A DNA stretch of 64,000 nt from Burkholderia stabilis. Lineage in GTDB: Bacteria; Pseudomonadota; Gammaproteobacteria; Burkholderiales; Burkholderiaceae. Location: positions 310,001 through 374,000 of the forward strand of contig NZ_CP016443.1 in the NCBI RefSeq assembly GCF_001742165.1. Reading direction: 5' to 3'. The notes beneath the pieces are model-generated. The model did not search any database. It worked only from the letters and a program-made list of their open reading frames with translations, and was not told where the DNA came from. The position numbers were made by a program, and so were the translations under genes. The first letter of the stretch is position 1. Every line of letters begins with the position of its first letter. This document shows, piece after piece, positions 9,947-19,231 of the stretch.

Positions 9947-10870
9947 TCAGCCAGTGCTCCGGATGAACGCGGCGATCCGTGCCGAAATGGCTTCGGGCGC
10001 ATCTTCGAAGCAGTAATGCCCGACGCCCGCCAGCCGCTCGACGGGCGCTGATGGAAACAGCGCGGTAAAGAGCGGCAGGAAGTGTTCGGCGCCGAGCGTT
10101 CGATCGGCGTCTCCCCAGATCGCGAGCGCGGGTTTGTCGCGTATCGCGCGTATCGCCGCCGCATCGGGCGCCTCGAACCGGTGCGCGTCGTCAGCAAACC
10201 CCCGTGCCCATCCGATCGCGCCGAGACAATCGGCCGGTCGCGCGAACGGCGCGCCGTAGGCCGCAATCCACGTCTCGTTGATGATTGCGTGATTCTCGAA
10301 GCCGTTGAGCTTCAGTGTGCTCAGGATGTTGAAGCCGAGTTGCCCGAGCACCGTTTCGAGCGTGTCGTCAGCAGCCGCGCGCGTGATCCACCGGAACCAT
10401 GGCGCATCGCGGCCGTTCGCGGTCAGGCGTTCGATCAGATCGGGCTGGCCGAACGGCGTCGGCCCGTTCGCCGACACGATGCGCCGGATGCGATCCGGGT
10501 GACGGGCGGCAAGCCCCATGCCGACCGGGCCGCCGAAGTCGTGCAGCACGAGCGTGATCCGATCGAGGTCGAGCGCGAGAACGAAACGTTCCAGGTTGTC
10601 GATATGATCGTGCAGCCAGTAGCTGCGATCTTGCGGCGTCGCGCTTTTTCCGAATCCCATGTGGTCGGGCACGACGACGCGGTGCGTTCGGCTCAGCGTC
10701 GCAACCAGATGGCGGAACAGGTAACCCCACGTGGGTTCGCCATGCAGGCACAGGACGGTTTCGCCGTCGCGCGGCCCCTCATCGACGTAGTGCATCCGGA
10801 AGCCGGACGTGTCGTCGAAATGCGGGGCGAATGGAAAGGTGCCGTCGAACGTGGCATCGGACCGGATCAT
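9947..10870 (-). CDS. Haloalkane dehalogenase-like alpha/beta hydrolase
   Basis: This 307-residue soluble alpha/beta hydrolase has an aspartate nucleophile. Visible landmarks are the oxyanion motif HGEPTW (residues 43-48), the nucleophile elbow LHDFGG with Asp111, the segment WGDADRTLG carrying the probable acid, and GVGHYCFED with the catalytic His near 285. HGEPTW with an Asp nucleophile is typical of haloalkane dehalogenases, but the residue after Asp111 is Phe, where dehalogenases have the halide-binding Trp. The substrate may therefore be something else, for example another ester or halide. I chose the ATG at 10870, which has GGAGC upstream; a longer frame reaches 10936 through the operator region. 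It is divergent from an HxlR regulator and has two copies of a shared palindrome upstream. Confidence 0.8.
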   Translation of the reverse strand: MIRSDATFDGTFPFAPHFDDTSGFRMHYVDEGPRDGETVLCLHGEPTWGYLFRHLVATLSRTHRVVVPDHMGFGKSATPQDRSYWLHDHIDNLERFVLALDLDRITLVLHDFGGPVGMGLAARHPDRIRRIVSANGPTPFGQPDLIERLTANGRDAPWFRWITRAAADDTLETVLGQLGFNILSTLKLNGFENHAIINETWIAAYGAPFARPADCLGAIGWARGFADDAHRFEAPDAAAIRAIRDKPALAIWGDADRTLGAEHFLPLFTALFPSAPVERLAGVGHYCFEDAPEAISARIAAFIRSTG

Positions 10871-10900
10871 CGTGCGCTCCTTCGGGTAGCCGGATTGTTT

Positions 10901-10917
10901 GGTTTCAAATTGAAACC
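10901..10917. promoter_or_regulatory. Palindromic operator, copy 1 (probable HxlR site)
   Basis: GGTTTCAAATTGAAACC is a perfect palindrome of 8 + 1 + 8 bases, placed 31 bp before the hydrolase start. It matches copies at 10939 and 11140. Confidence 0.7.
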
Positions 10918-10938
10918 ATGTCGAAGCGTAGGACATGT

Positions 10939-10955
10939 GGTTTCAAGTTGCAACC
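10939..10955. promoter_or_regulatory. Palindromic operator, copy 2 (probable HxlR site)
   Basis: GGTTTCAAGTTGCAACC is a near copy of the palindrome at 10901, starting 38 bp further from the hydrolase gene. Close spacing suggests co-operative binding. Confidence 0.65.
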
Positions 10956-11139
10956 TGAAGAATGATCCGGGCCACCGCTGGATGACGGCGTTACCGCGTT
11001 CGATGAACGATGAAAAAGGGGATGAGGAGGGATATATCGATTGAAATGCACGAATTGAATTGCCAATCCATGGCGATACATCCGTTCCATTCATCGATCG
11101 CGAACAGTCAGCCGCCGAGGGTTGATCTTTTATGATCTT

Positions 11140-11156
11140 GGTTTTATATTGCAACC
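11140..11156. promoter_or_regulatory. Palindromic operator, copy 3, before the HxlR gene
   Basis: GGTTTTATATTGCAACC keeps the outer half-sites of the copies at 10901 and 10939 and sits 33 bp before the HxlR start. That would fit autoregulation. Confidence 0.6.
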
Positions 11157-11188
11157 AATCGCATCGGCAAAAAACACCGTAACCCTCG

Positions 11189-11638
11189 ATGAACAGACGA
11201 ACCACGCACGAAGATTCCCTCTGTGGAGTTGCCCGCCCGCTCGACGCGATCGGCGACTGGTGGTCGCTGTTGATCGTCCGTGACGCATTCGACGGGCTTC
11301 GCCGTTTCGGCGAATTCCAGAAGAACCTCGGCCTCGCGAAGAACATCCTGGCCGCACGCCTGCGCAACCTGGTCGCGCACGGGATCATGGACATGGTGCC
11401 GGCCGCGGACGGCGGCGCGCATCACGAATACGTGCTGACCGAGAAAGGGCGCGGCCTGTTTCCGCTGCTCGTCGCGCTGCGGCAGTGGGGCGAGGATTTC
11501 TTCTTCGAGCCGGACGAGGCGCACGTGCTCCTCGTCGACAGGAAGACCGGGCTGCCGGTCAGGAAACTGGAGCTGCGCTCGCAGGACGGGCGCGTGCTCG
11601 GGCCGGAAGACACGGTCGTGCTGCCGCCGCCCGACTGA
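11189..11638 (+). CDS. HxlR-family transcriptional regulator
   Basis: This 149-residue winged-helix regulator has the family pattern: CGVARPLDAIGDWWSLLIVRD (helices 1-2, about residues 12-32), RRFGEFQKNLGLAKNILAARL (recognition helix), then HHEYVLTEKGRGLFPLL (wing and C-terminal helix). HxlR proteins bind as dimers to short palindromes and often answer aldehydes, quinones or other reactive compounds. It is divergent from the dehalogenase-like hydrolase, with three 17-bp palindromes in the 318-bp gap, so control of the hydrolase and of itself is likely. Cys12 near the N-terminus could be a redox or electrophile sensor, as in some family members; this is inference. Confidence 0.9.
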   Translation: MNRRTTHEDSLCGVARPLDAIGDWWSLLIVRDAFDGLRRFGEFQKNLGLAKNILAARLRNLVAHGIMDMVPAADGGAHHEYVLTEKGRGLFPLLVALRQWGEDFFFEPDEAHVLLVDRKTGLPVRKLELRSQDGRVLGPEDTVVLPPPD

Positions 11639-11659
11639 CGCGCGGCGAACGATCCCGCG

Positions 11660-12271
11660 TCACCGTTTCAGCAGCGCATGCGCATGCACGATCTGCTCGG
11701 CGAGCTGGTTGATCGAGATGCGGCGCTCCATCGCCTGCGAGCGGATCTGCTGATACGCCTCTTCCTCGCTGATCGCGTTGTGTTGCATCAACAGCGTCTT
11801 CGCCTCCTGCAGCGTGCGCGCGGACATCACGCGCTGTTCGAGCTGCGCGATACGGCGCCGGTATTCGTCGTGCCGGCGGCTCTGGTGGCACGCGAGCGCC
11901 ATCGCGCTCAATAAACCGAACGAGCGCACGGGCGTCGTGACCGCGCTCTGCGCATCGATGCGCAGCATCAATTCGAGAATCGTCGGGCTTTCGTACGTCG
12001 TCACGGCGATGACGGGCGGTCGCGCTTCGTCCTCGAGCCACGGGATCGACAGGTGCAGCAGGTCGGGCCTTACCGCGAGAATCACGAGGTCGACGCTCTC
12101 CGGCAGGGTGGCGGGCGGCGGCCAGCGCTGCTCGCTCGGGCAGCCGATGCGCGACAGTTGCTCGACGAGCAGCAGGCCGTTGTCGTCGTCCGGGTAGTAC
12201 ACCATCACGCGGAGCGAACGCAGTTCGGCGAGCAGGCGCGGCGTCGAGCGGATCGGGGTGCGGGTGCGCAT
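11660..12271 (-). CDS. amiR: AmiR, ANTAR-domain RNA-binding antiterminator of the amidase operon
   Basis: This 203-residue protein has a receiver-like N-terminal domain without a canonical phosphorylation site (pseudo-receiver, about residues 20-130), a coiled-coil linker (YRRRIAQLEQRV) and a C-terminal ANTAR domain: QEAKTLLMQHNAISEEEAYQ followed by IRSQAMERRISI. In Pseudomonas aeruginosa AmiR binds the amiE leader RNA and stops early termination, and AmiC holds it inactive until an amide is bound. The gene follows amiC after 6 bp, the last of the minus-strand ami operon. The matching RNA target is present at 18820-18860 in front of amiE. The identification rests on domain order and operon. 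Confidence 0.9.
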   Translation of the reverse strand: MRTRTPIRSTPRLLAELRSLRVMVYYPDDDNGLLLVEQLSRIGCPSEQRWPPPATLPESVDLVILAVRPDLLHLSIPWLEDEARPPVIAVTTYESPTILELMLRIDAQSAVTTPVRSFGLLSAMALACHQSRRHDEYRRRIAQLEQRVMSARTLQEAKTLLMQHNAISEEEAYQQIRSQAMERRISINQLAEQIVHAHALLKR

Positions 12272-12277
12272 CGTCGG

Positions 12278-13420
12278 TTACGCCTTCAGTTCGTCGGGCG
12301 TGTGCACGCGATCGCCGAGCGAGTGCGTGACGAGATACGGATCGGGATGCACGCGCCGCGTCGCTTCGCGCACGATCGTGAAATTGCCGTCGGCGGTCGC
12401 GCAGCCGATGCGCGGATAGAGGCACGTGTGCTGCGTGAGGCGGTCGATTTTCACGCGGCCTTGCGGCGCATCGAATTCCGCATCCGCGAGATGCTCGACG
12501 AGCCGGTCGCGCTGGTCCGTGCCCGCCCGTGCGAGCGCATTGGCGAACAGGTGGACCTGGAAATACGCGGCTTCCCACGGCGCGGACGCGCTCGCGTCGT
12601 CGCCGAAGCGCGCCTTGAGCTGCGCGATGCAGCGGCGGTTCACGTCCGAATCGATGGTCTGGAAATAGGGCGACGACGTGTAGTGGCCGGCCGCTGCCGC
12701 ACCCATCTGGCCCAGCTCGATCTCGGACGTCGTCAGGCTCGCGATCGGCATCTTGCGCGCATCAAGGCCGGCTTGCGCATAGGCGCGGTAGAACGCGGCG
12801 GTGCTGTCGCCGACGAGTGTGCTGAACACGAAATCGGGCGCCTTCGCGCGAATATCCTCGACGACCGCCGCGAAATCCTGCTCGGACGCGACGAGCGGCA
12901 TGTACACCTCGCCGAGGATCTGGCCTTCCGGATGCTGCGTGACGAGGTCGATCATGATGCGGTTCGACTCGTACGGGTAGATGTAGTCGGACCCGACGAG
13001 GTACACGCGCGGGCCGAACTGCGCGGTCATGAACGCGGCGAGCTGCACGCTGTTCTGGTTCGGCGCGGCGCCCGTATAGATCACGTTCGGCGAGAACTCG
13101 AAGCCTTCGTAGAGCGTCGGGTAGAACAGCAGCTTGTCCCACTTCTCGACGATCGGAATCAGCGCCTTGCGGCTGCTCGACATGTACGCGCCGAACAGCA
13201 CGTTCACGCGTTCGGTCGCGATCAGCTCCTCGGCAAGCCGCGCGTAGACGGCCGGGTCCGAACACGCGTCGCGCACGACGGGCACGATCTCGCAGCCGTT
13301 GGCGCCGCCCGCTTCGTTGATCTCGGCGATCGCCTGCAGCGTGCCGCGCAACTGGCTTTGGCCGAGGTGCGACGTGCATCCGCTCTGCGAGAACAATACG
13401 CCAACCTTCACACTGTTCAT
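12278..13420 (-). CDS. amiC: AmiC, amide-sensing substrate-binding-fold regulator
   Basis: This 380-residue protein has a periplasmic-binding-protein fold but no signal peptide; it acts in the cytoplasm. The start VKVGVLFSQSGCTS and the segments LFGAYMSSSRKA, LLFYPTLYEGFE, YIYPYESNR and ATAWE-like APWEAAYFQVHLFA are those of the AmiC/UrtA group. In Pseudomonas AmiC binds small amides and then releases AmiR. I chose the ATG at 13420 because a longer frame upstream (to 14299) lies inside the VWA gene. It lies 32 bp downstream of the VWA gene and 6 bp before amiR, so the sensor and its partner are translated together. Confidence 0.9.
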   Translation of the reverse strand: MNSVKVGVLFSQSGCTSHLGQSQLRGTLQAIAEINEAGGANGCEIVPVVRDACSDPAVYARLAEELIATERVNVLFGAYMSSSRKALIPIVEKWDKLLFYPTLYEGFEFSPNVIYTGAAPNQNSVQLAAFMTAQFGPRVYLVGSDYIYPYESNRIMIDLVTQHPEGQILGEVYMPLVASEQDFAAVVEDIRAKAPDFVFSTLVGDSTAAFYRAYAQAGLDARKMPIASLTTSEIELGQMGAAAAGHYTSSPYFQTIDSDVNRRCIAQLKARFGDDASASAPWEAAYFQVHLFANALARAGTDQRDRLVEHLADAEFDAPQGRVKIDRLTQHTCLYPRIGCATADGNFTIVREATRRVHPDPYLVTHSLGDRVHTPDELKA

Positions 13421-13452
13421 TCCGTCTGTCCTGTTTCTTCCGGGTAGGGCCG

Positions 13453-15005
13453 TCAGGCGGTCAGGCGCCCGGCCGCGTGCGCGACGACGGCGGGCAAGGC
13501 GTCGCCGTTCGCCGCGTGAACGCAGCCCGGGCCGACGCCGAGTATTGTAGACAACCCGGGCGGCGCGCCGAACGAAAGACCGGCGATCGAGACGCCGCGC
13601 TGCCGGCCGCCGCGCGCCGCATGGCGCGCATCTTCGACGAGGTAACGCGGGTCGAACACGTCGATGTCGGCGGCTTCGCCGTCGCCGATCATCAGCACGG
13701 CGGCCCGCGTGCTCGCCGCTTCGCGGCGCAGCAGCGCGAGCGCATGACGCAATGCCGCGCCCGTGCGCGTGCTCATCCCGGCATCGGCCGCGAGCAGCGC
13801 CGCGCGGCGGCCGGCGTCGAACGCCTCGCCGAAATCCTTGAAGCGCGCGTAGTACACGCGATGCCGGCCGTCCGACGTGTAGCCGTGCACGGCCCAGCGG
13901 CGCCGCTGCCGGTCGAACAGGTCGCCGAGCACGAATGCGGCGCGTTTTTCGAGCGCGGCGACGTGCGCGGCCGTCGACGCCGACAGGTCGAGCAGGATCA
14001 GCACCGGCCCGCGCGCATCGTGCGGCACGCGGCGGCGGAACACGCGCGGGTCGGGCGCATGCCCGGCGCGCCGCGCGATGCGCGCGGCGACCGCCGCATC
14101 GACGTCGAGCGCATCGCCGTCGAGCTGGCGGCCAACGCGGCGCAGCAGCTCCGATGCGCGTGCGGCCGGCATCCGCTTCGCTGCGCGCCGGTCGGCGTCG
14201 ATCAGCGCGGCCAGCGACGGCGGCGGCGCCGACGTGGCGGGTGCGCGTTCGACGATCGTCGTCCAGTCGCGGCGTTCGCGCTGCGTGTGGCAATTCCACT
14301 CGGGATAGCGCGGCGCATCCGGCGCGGGCGGCGGCTCGTCGTCGTGGTCGTCGCCGTGGCCGCCGGTCGCGGCCGACATCTCGATGCCTTCATGGCCCGC
14401 GCGTTCGGCGGCGGCAGCCGGCTGTGCCCACAGCCACGAGTTGTCGTCGCGGTAACGCAGCCATGCGCCGTCGTCGGGTTCGAAGCGCACGCGCATCTGG
14501 CCGAGATCGTTCGCGAGCCGCGATGCGATCGTGCGAAACGCGCGATAGTCGTCGAGCGCGTCGCGTTTTTCGTCGAACAGTTGCATGCCCTTGTCGACCC
14601 ACGGATTGCCGTCGCGATAGGACGGATCGAACAGCGCCTTCGCCAGCCGTGCGCACAGGCAGCCGAACGTGAGTCCTTCGCGCTCGATCGGCGCGAACGC
14701 CGGCGCCCAGAAGGTCGCGAGCCCCGGCCATTCGCGGGCGAGCAGCGCTTCGACGCGCGCATCCTCGATCAGGCCGGCGACGGCGGTGCCGATCGGCGTC
14801 AGCGTGTCGACCGGCTCGCCGGACGGCGAATGCAGCCAGTGCGCGAGCGCGTGCGCGGCCGCCGCGATGCGTGCGCCGGGCGACAGCGCGCGCGGCACGC
14901 GCAACGCGGCGTGGCCGAGCGTCGCGCGCAGCGCCGCATCGTCGAGCCGCACGTCGGTCTCGTGCGCGGTCATCCCGTGCAGGAAACGGGCCAGTTGCAG
15001 CGCGC

Positions 15006-15009
<4 letters not shown>
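13453..15009 (-). CDS. CbbO/NorD-type VWA-domain protein of the amidase operon
   Basis: This 518-residue cytoplasmic protein ends in a von Willebrand A domain. The MIDAS motif DLSAS starts at Asp341 (ILLDLSAST), with GAALRHALALL and the second acidic loop MIGDGEAAD following. The N-terminal part (LARFLHGMTAHETDVR, then LIEDARVEALL) is of the CbbO/NorD type. Such proteins act with a MoxR-type ATPase to insert metals or remodel a partner enzyme. The gene overlaps the ATPase gene by ATGA (15006-15009), so the pair is co-translated. In Pseudomonas the corresponding slot holds amiB, a chaperone-like ATPase; here two genes fill it. The client could be the amidase, but amiE needs no metal, so this is uncertain. 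Confidence 0.8.
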
Positions 15010-15838
<829 letters not shown>

Positions 15839-15839
<1 letters not shown>

Positions 15840-16321
15840 CACCACCTCCCCGTCATCATCAGCATGCCGGGCAGCCAGCAGGTGCCGACGCCGATCGCGA
15901 TCGTGTAGCCGGGCAGGAAGCGCACGCGCCGCTTCAGCCCGAGCGCGACGAAGAACAGGAACCACAGGCTCGACCACAGCAGCCACATCGTGCCGAAACG
16001 AACGTCGTGCGACGTGCCCGCATAGACGAGCGCGCTGATCGCGACGAACAGGCAGTACCAGCCGAGGCCCGCGCCTTGCAGCCCGCGCCACTGGACGGCG
16101 GCCAGATACAGGTACGTGAACGCGAACAGCAGGCCGCCCGCGCTGGAAAAGTACTGCGGCGGCGCGGATGCCCGCACGAGGCCGGCGAGATTGATCAGCA
16201 GCGCGAGCAGCCCGACGAGCAGGTTCAGGCCGGCTGCGTCGCGCGGCTCGATGCGGCCGGTGAGTGCGACGCCGTTGACGACCAGCACTGCGCCGATGAA
16301 GAAGAGAGCGACACCGAGCAT
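15839..16321 (-). CDS. amiS: AmiS/UreI-type amide channel
   Basis: This 160-residue protein has about six hydrophobic helices and no large loops, from LGVALFFIGAVLVVNGVAL to YTIAIGVGTCWLPGMLM. It has the AmiS/UreI layout, including the conserved YLYLAAVQW and WCLFVAISALVYA-like segments. These proteins form small channels for short amides or urea across the inner membrane. The ATG at 16321 is preferred to the longer frame from 16381, which lies in the spacer to amiE and has no ribosome site. It is 70 bp after amiE and overlaps the ATPase gene by ATGA. Confidence 0.88.
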
Positions 16322-16391
16322 GATGAAAGCTCCAGAGTGAGACGGAGCCGTTCGCGCACGCGGCGCGAACGGCCGGGGCAAGGCGGCGTGC

Positions 16392-17429
16392 TCAGCGATG
16401 CGCGGGCGCTTCGGACGGGATGCCCTCGATCGGGCATTCGGGCGTGCCGGGTGTCGCGCGCGTGAGACGTTCGACGGCCTGGCGCGTGCCGTCCGGGTCG
16501 TTCACCCAGTTCGCGTAGAACTCGAACGGGCATTGCGCGACGCCGTTCGGCGATTCGCCGGAACCGATCTTGCCCGTGTAGCCGCGATGCAGCAGCTTGT
16601 ACAGGTGGTTCTGCGACTGCATGTTGCGTCGCGCGTCGCGGATCAGGCTCACCGACAGCTCCGCATACTGCACGCCGTTTTCCTCCTCGCCGCATTCGCC
16701 GAGCGTGCGGCCGTCGAAGCCGACGATCGCCGAGTGGCCGAAATACGAATACACGCCGTCGAACCCGGACGCATTCGCGACCGCGACGTAGCAGTTGTTC
16801 ATGAACGCCATCGCCTTCGACACGAGCACCTGCTGGTCCTTCGCCGGGTACATGTAGCCCTGGCAGCGCACGACGAGCTCGGCGCCGCGCATCGCGCAGT
16901 CGCGCCAGATCTCGGGGTAGTTGCCGTCGTCGCAGATGATCAGGCTGATCTTGAGCCCCTTCGGCCCTTCGGCGACGTACGTGCAGTCGCCCGGATACCA
17001 GCCTTCGACCGGCACCCACGGCATGATCTTGCGGTACTTCTGCACGATTTCGCCCTGGTTGTTGATCAGAACGAGCGTGTTGTACGGCGCCTTGTTCGGG
17101 TGCTCCTCGTGGCGCTCGCCGGTCAGCGAGAACACGCCCCACACGTTCGCCTTGCGGCATGCGGCCGCGAAGATGTCGGTTTCCTCGCCGGGGATCGTCG
17201 ATGCCGTGTCGTACATCTCCTTCGCGTCGTACATGATCCCGTGCGTCGAGTACTCGGGAAACACGATGAGGTCCATGCCGGGCAGGCCGCGCTTGATGCC
17301 GACCACGCGCTCGGCGATTTCGCGGGCATTCGCGATCACGTCGGCACGCGTGTGCAGACGCGGCATCTTGTACTGGACGACGGCGACGCCGACGGCGTCG
17401 TTGCTGCTGGAAATATCGCCATGACGCAT
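16392..17429 (-). CDS. amiE: Aliphatic amidase
   Basis: Aliphatic amidase hydrolyses short amides such as acetamide or propionamide to acid and ammonia. The protein is 345 residues, like Pseudomonas AmiE (346). The nitrilase-superfamily triad is at the family's own positions: Glu59 (VFPEYS), Lys134 (KYRKIMPW), Cys166 (IICDDGN). It is expected to form hexamers in the cytoplasm. AGGAG precedes the ATG at 17429. It is the first gene of the minus-strand operon amiE-amiS-ATPase-VWA-amiC-amiR. Its promoter and AmiR-controlled leader lie beyond an ISL3 insertion, about 1.3 kb further away than normal, so expression may depend on read-through of the insertion sequence. Confidence 0.96.
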   Translation of the reverse strand: MRHGDISSSNDAVGVAVVQYKMPRLHTRADVIANAREIAERVVGIKRGLPGMDLIVFPEYSTHGIMYDAKEMYDTASTIPGEETDIFAAACRKANVWGVFSLTGERHEEHPNKAPYNTLVLINNQGEIVQKYRKIMPWVPVEGWYPGDCTYVAEGPKGLKISLIICDDGNYPEIWRDCAMRGAELVVRCQGYMYPAKDQQVLVSKAMAFMNNCYVAVANASGFDGVYSYFGHSAIVGFDGRTLGECGEEENGVQYAELSVSLIRDARRNMQSQNHLYKLLHRGYTGKIGSGESPNGVAQCPFEFYANWVNDPDGTRQAVERLTRATPGTPECPIEGIPSEAPAHR

Positions 17430-17472
17430 GGTGTGCTCCTGGTTCGGGTGAAGACGTGCGTTTTCGAAAGGC

Positions 17473-17480
17473 AAAAAAAA
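17473..17480. repeat. Left copy of 8-bp target-site duplication (A8)
   Basis: Eight A residues touch the left inverted repeat of the ISL3 element, and eight A residues (18786-18793) touch the right one. ISL3 elements usually make 8-bp duplications, so this is a young, simple insertion. Confidence 0.8.
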
Positions 17481-17483
17481 GGT

Positions 17484-18704
17484 TCATCGCGGAATTCCGG
17501 GGAAGGCGGCGCGGATTTTGAGGAAGAAGTATTCCTCGTCGCGGTACCCGTATGCCCTGCGTTTGATGACCTTGATGGTGTTGTTGATGCCTTCGACGAC
17601 GCTGGTATTGAGCGGATGGCGGCAGCGGGCGAGGATTCCGTGCCAGTAACCCTGCAGACGCTGCGCAAACAGTTGCAGCGCGGCAATCCCGCTTTGCCGA
17701 GCTTGCTCGATCCATTGCTCCCAAGCTTTTTGCGCCCAAGCTGGCTTCCGGTAGAACCACAGCCGCTTGAGTTCGTCGCGTAGCACGTAGACGCACAGCA
17801 ACGGCTGATTGGCGGCCAGCAGTTCCTTCAGATGCACGGCCTGTTCCTGCTTCAGGTTGCGGCGGTTGCGCAGCAGCAGCCAACGACTGGACTTCAGAAC
17901 CTTCCGGGCCGGCCGGTCGTGGCGCAACTGATTGGCCTGATCCACGCGCACCCGATCGATGACTTCGCGCCCGTACTTGGCGACGACGTGGAACAAGTCG
18001 TAGACCACCTCGGCCTGCGGACACTGCGCCTTGATCTCCAGCTCGTAGGCCGTGGTCATGTCGATCGCAACCGCTTCGATGCGCTCGGCGACGCCCGCGG
18101 GAAGCTGTTCGAAGAAGGCTCGGGCCGTTTCGCGCGAGCGTCCCGCCCCAATCCAGAGCACTTGCCGGCCGATCGGATCGACCACCACCGTGGCGTAGCG
18201 ATGGCCTTTATGGAGCGCGAACTCGTCCATCGCCAGATAGCGGATGGTCGACCAGTCCGGCTCGGCCACGCGTGCCCGCAGGCGCATCTTGTCGATTGAT
18301 TTGACCGTATGCCAGCCCAGGTCGTAGAAGGCGGCTACCGCCTGCACGCTGGCCGCTTGCAGCAGCTTCTCGCAGGCCTTGGCGAATCGCTCCGTCACCC
18401 GCTGGTAGCGGCCCAGCCAGCCAAGCTTCTCCAGCCTCGGCCCGCCGCAGCGTTCGCACCAGACCCGGCGGCGGGGCACGTGCAACACCACCCGGTACTC
18501 GAACAACGGCAGATCGCGCACGCGCCGCACCGTCGTTTCATGAATCTGCTGGCAACGCGCTCCGCATTGCTCGCAGTACATGACCTTGCTGACCGGTTTC
18601 AAGTACAGCGACAGCGTGCGGCTTTCGCCCTCCGGCCACTCCACCCGCTCCAGCCGATAGCCTGTCCAGCAACCCAGTGCCTGAAGTGTCTTGCGATCGA
18701 GCAA
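17484..18704 (-). CDS. ISL3-family transposase
   Basis: This intact 406-residue DDE transposase begins with the ISL3 zinc-binding motif: CEQCG (about residues 44-48) and CERCGG (83-88). A helix-turn-helix region and the catalytic core follow: MDEFALHKGHRY with the first Asp, AIDMTTAY with the second, and VVEGINNTIKVIKRRAYGYRD carrying the Glu. The stop codon lies only 3 bp from the left end of the element, so transcripts run straight into the amiE 5' region. No frameshift or internal stop is seen; the element is probably active. Confidence 0.93.
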   Translation of the reverse strand: MLDRKTLQALGCWTGYRLERVEWPEGESRTLSLYLKPVSKVMYCEQCGARCQQIHETTVRRVRDLPLFEYRVVLHVPRRRVWCERCGGPRLEKLGWLGRYQRVTERFAKACEKLLQAASVQAVAAFYDLGWHTVKSIDKMRLRARVAEPDWSTIRYLAMDEFALHKGHRYATVVVDPIGRQVLWIGAGRSRETARAFFEQLPAGVAERIEAVAIDMTTAYELEIKAQCPQAEVVYDLFHVVAKYGREVIDRVRVDQANQLRHDRPARKVLKSSRWLLLRNRRNLKQEQAVHLKELLAANQPLLCVYVLRDELKRLWFYRKPAWAQKAWEQWIEQARQSGIAALQLFAQRLQGYWHGILARCRHPLNTSVVEGINNTIKVIKRRAYGYRDEEYFFLKIRAAFPGIPR

Positions 18705-18761
18705 TTCTTCCTCCTGACCTCCATAAAGTCAGGCATCAGGTTACGCAATCGCCCTCCAAGG

Positions 18762-18785
18762 CTCCACGGTTTCCCGCGATGAACC
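18762..18785. repeat. Right terminal inverted repeat of the ISL3 element
   Basis: Read on the minus strand from 18785 inward, this begins GGTTCATCGCGG, identical to the left end (17481-17492), with scattered matches for 12 more bases. Confidence 0.85.
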
Positions 18786-18822
18786 AAAAAAAAGCCCTTG
18801 CCTCGACGAGCGAGGCAAGGGC
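18786..18822 (-). terminator. amiE leader terminator (target of AmiR antitermination)
   Basis: On the minus strand a perfect 12-bp stem (GCCCTTGCCTCG with CGAGGCAAGGGC, 18794-18822) closes a 5-base loop and is followed by eight T. There is no gene just before it on this strand, only the amiE promoter region, so it is a leader attenuator. The ISL3 element has inserted directly after the T-run and duplicated it. Confidence 0.88.
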
Positions 18823-18860
18823 TTCTTTGCCGGTCCGTTCATCCGACAACGCTGTCGGAT
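18820..18860 (-). promoter_or_regulatory. ANTAR-type double hexaloop RNA motif in the amiE leader
   Basis: On the minus strand a 7-bp stem ATCCGAC/GTCGGAT (18841-18860) closes the hexaloop AGCGTT. Nine bases later GGC/GCC (18820-18831) closes the hexaloop AAAGAA. Both loops have A at position 1 and G at position 4, the known signature of ANTAR-protein RNA targets. The second hairpin uses the first bases of the terminator stem, so the two structures exclude each other. AmiR from 11660-12271 should bind here. Confidence 0.75.
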
Positions 18861-19231
18861 AACGGGGAATGCGGATGGGCGGCCGGATGCTTGGCCGGCG
18901 AAGCGCGGGCTATCGGGCTCGCGCTGCGCACGATCGTGGGACGTCTTTGTCCGCCGGATCGATGGGATGCACTCTATGCAAAGATTTTTTTTGACGCAAC
19001 ATCGCGTATACCCCTGCACGTTGCGCCGGCGGCGCGGCCGGGCGGCGTGCGTTCAGGCACATGCGTTGCGTCGCGCAATCGGGCAGGGTCGGACGCGGGT
19101 TTGCCGGAAACGGCGGCGCGATATCGCGGCGAGCCGGCGCGATGAAACGATCGCGCCGGCGCACCGGCATCGCCGTACAAGGTTGCATGCGCAACCACAA
19201 TCCGGCATGCGCGATGCGCGACGGTCCGCAC
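18861..19231. other. Intergenic region with the amiE promoter; end of the tolC-like gene
   Basis: There is no gene in these 371 bp. On the minus strand TTGCGT and TAGAGT (18971-18976) are 17 bp apart and could be the amiE promoter, giving a leader of about 180 bases. The match to consensus is only fair. Confidence 0.35.

Larger units (their letters stand above)
17481..18785 (-). mobile_element. Complete ISL3-family insertion sequence
   Basis: This is a 1305-bp element with one transposase gene, imperfect 24-bp terminal inverted repeats and an 8-bp A8 duplication. The left end reads GGTTCATCGCGGAATTCC, and the right end read inward reads GGTTCATCGCGGGAAACC. The first 12 bases are identical and 18 of the first 23 match. 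It sits between the amiE leader terminator and the amiE gene, with the transposase in the same direction as amiE. Confidence 0.92.

Noticed and set aside
11636..11662. TGACGCG/CGCGTCA hairpin between the HxlR gene and amiR
   Set aside because: It covers both stop codons, has a 13-base loop and no T-run; too weak to call a terminator.
12278..14299. 673-residue version of AmiC
   Set aside because: The first 293 residues run through the VWA gene in another frame and are Arg-rich noise; AmiC starts at 13420.
17481..18785. Possibility that the transposase gene is a composite-transposon end
   Set aside because: No second copy of the element is in the window and the direct repeats flank this single copy, so it is a simple insertion.
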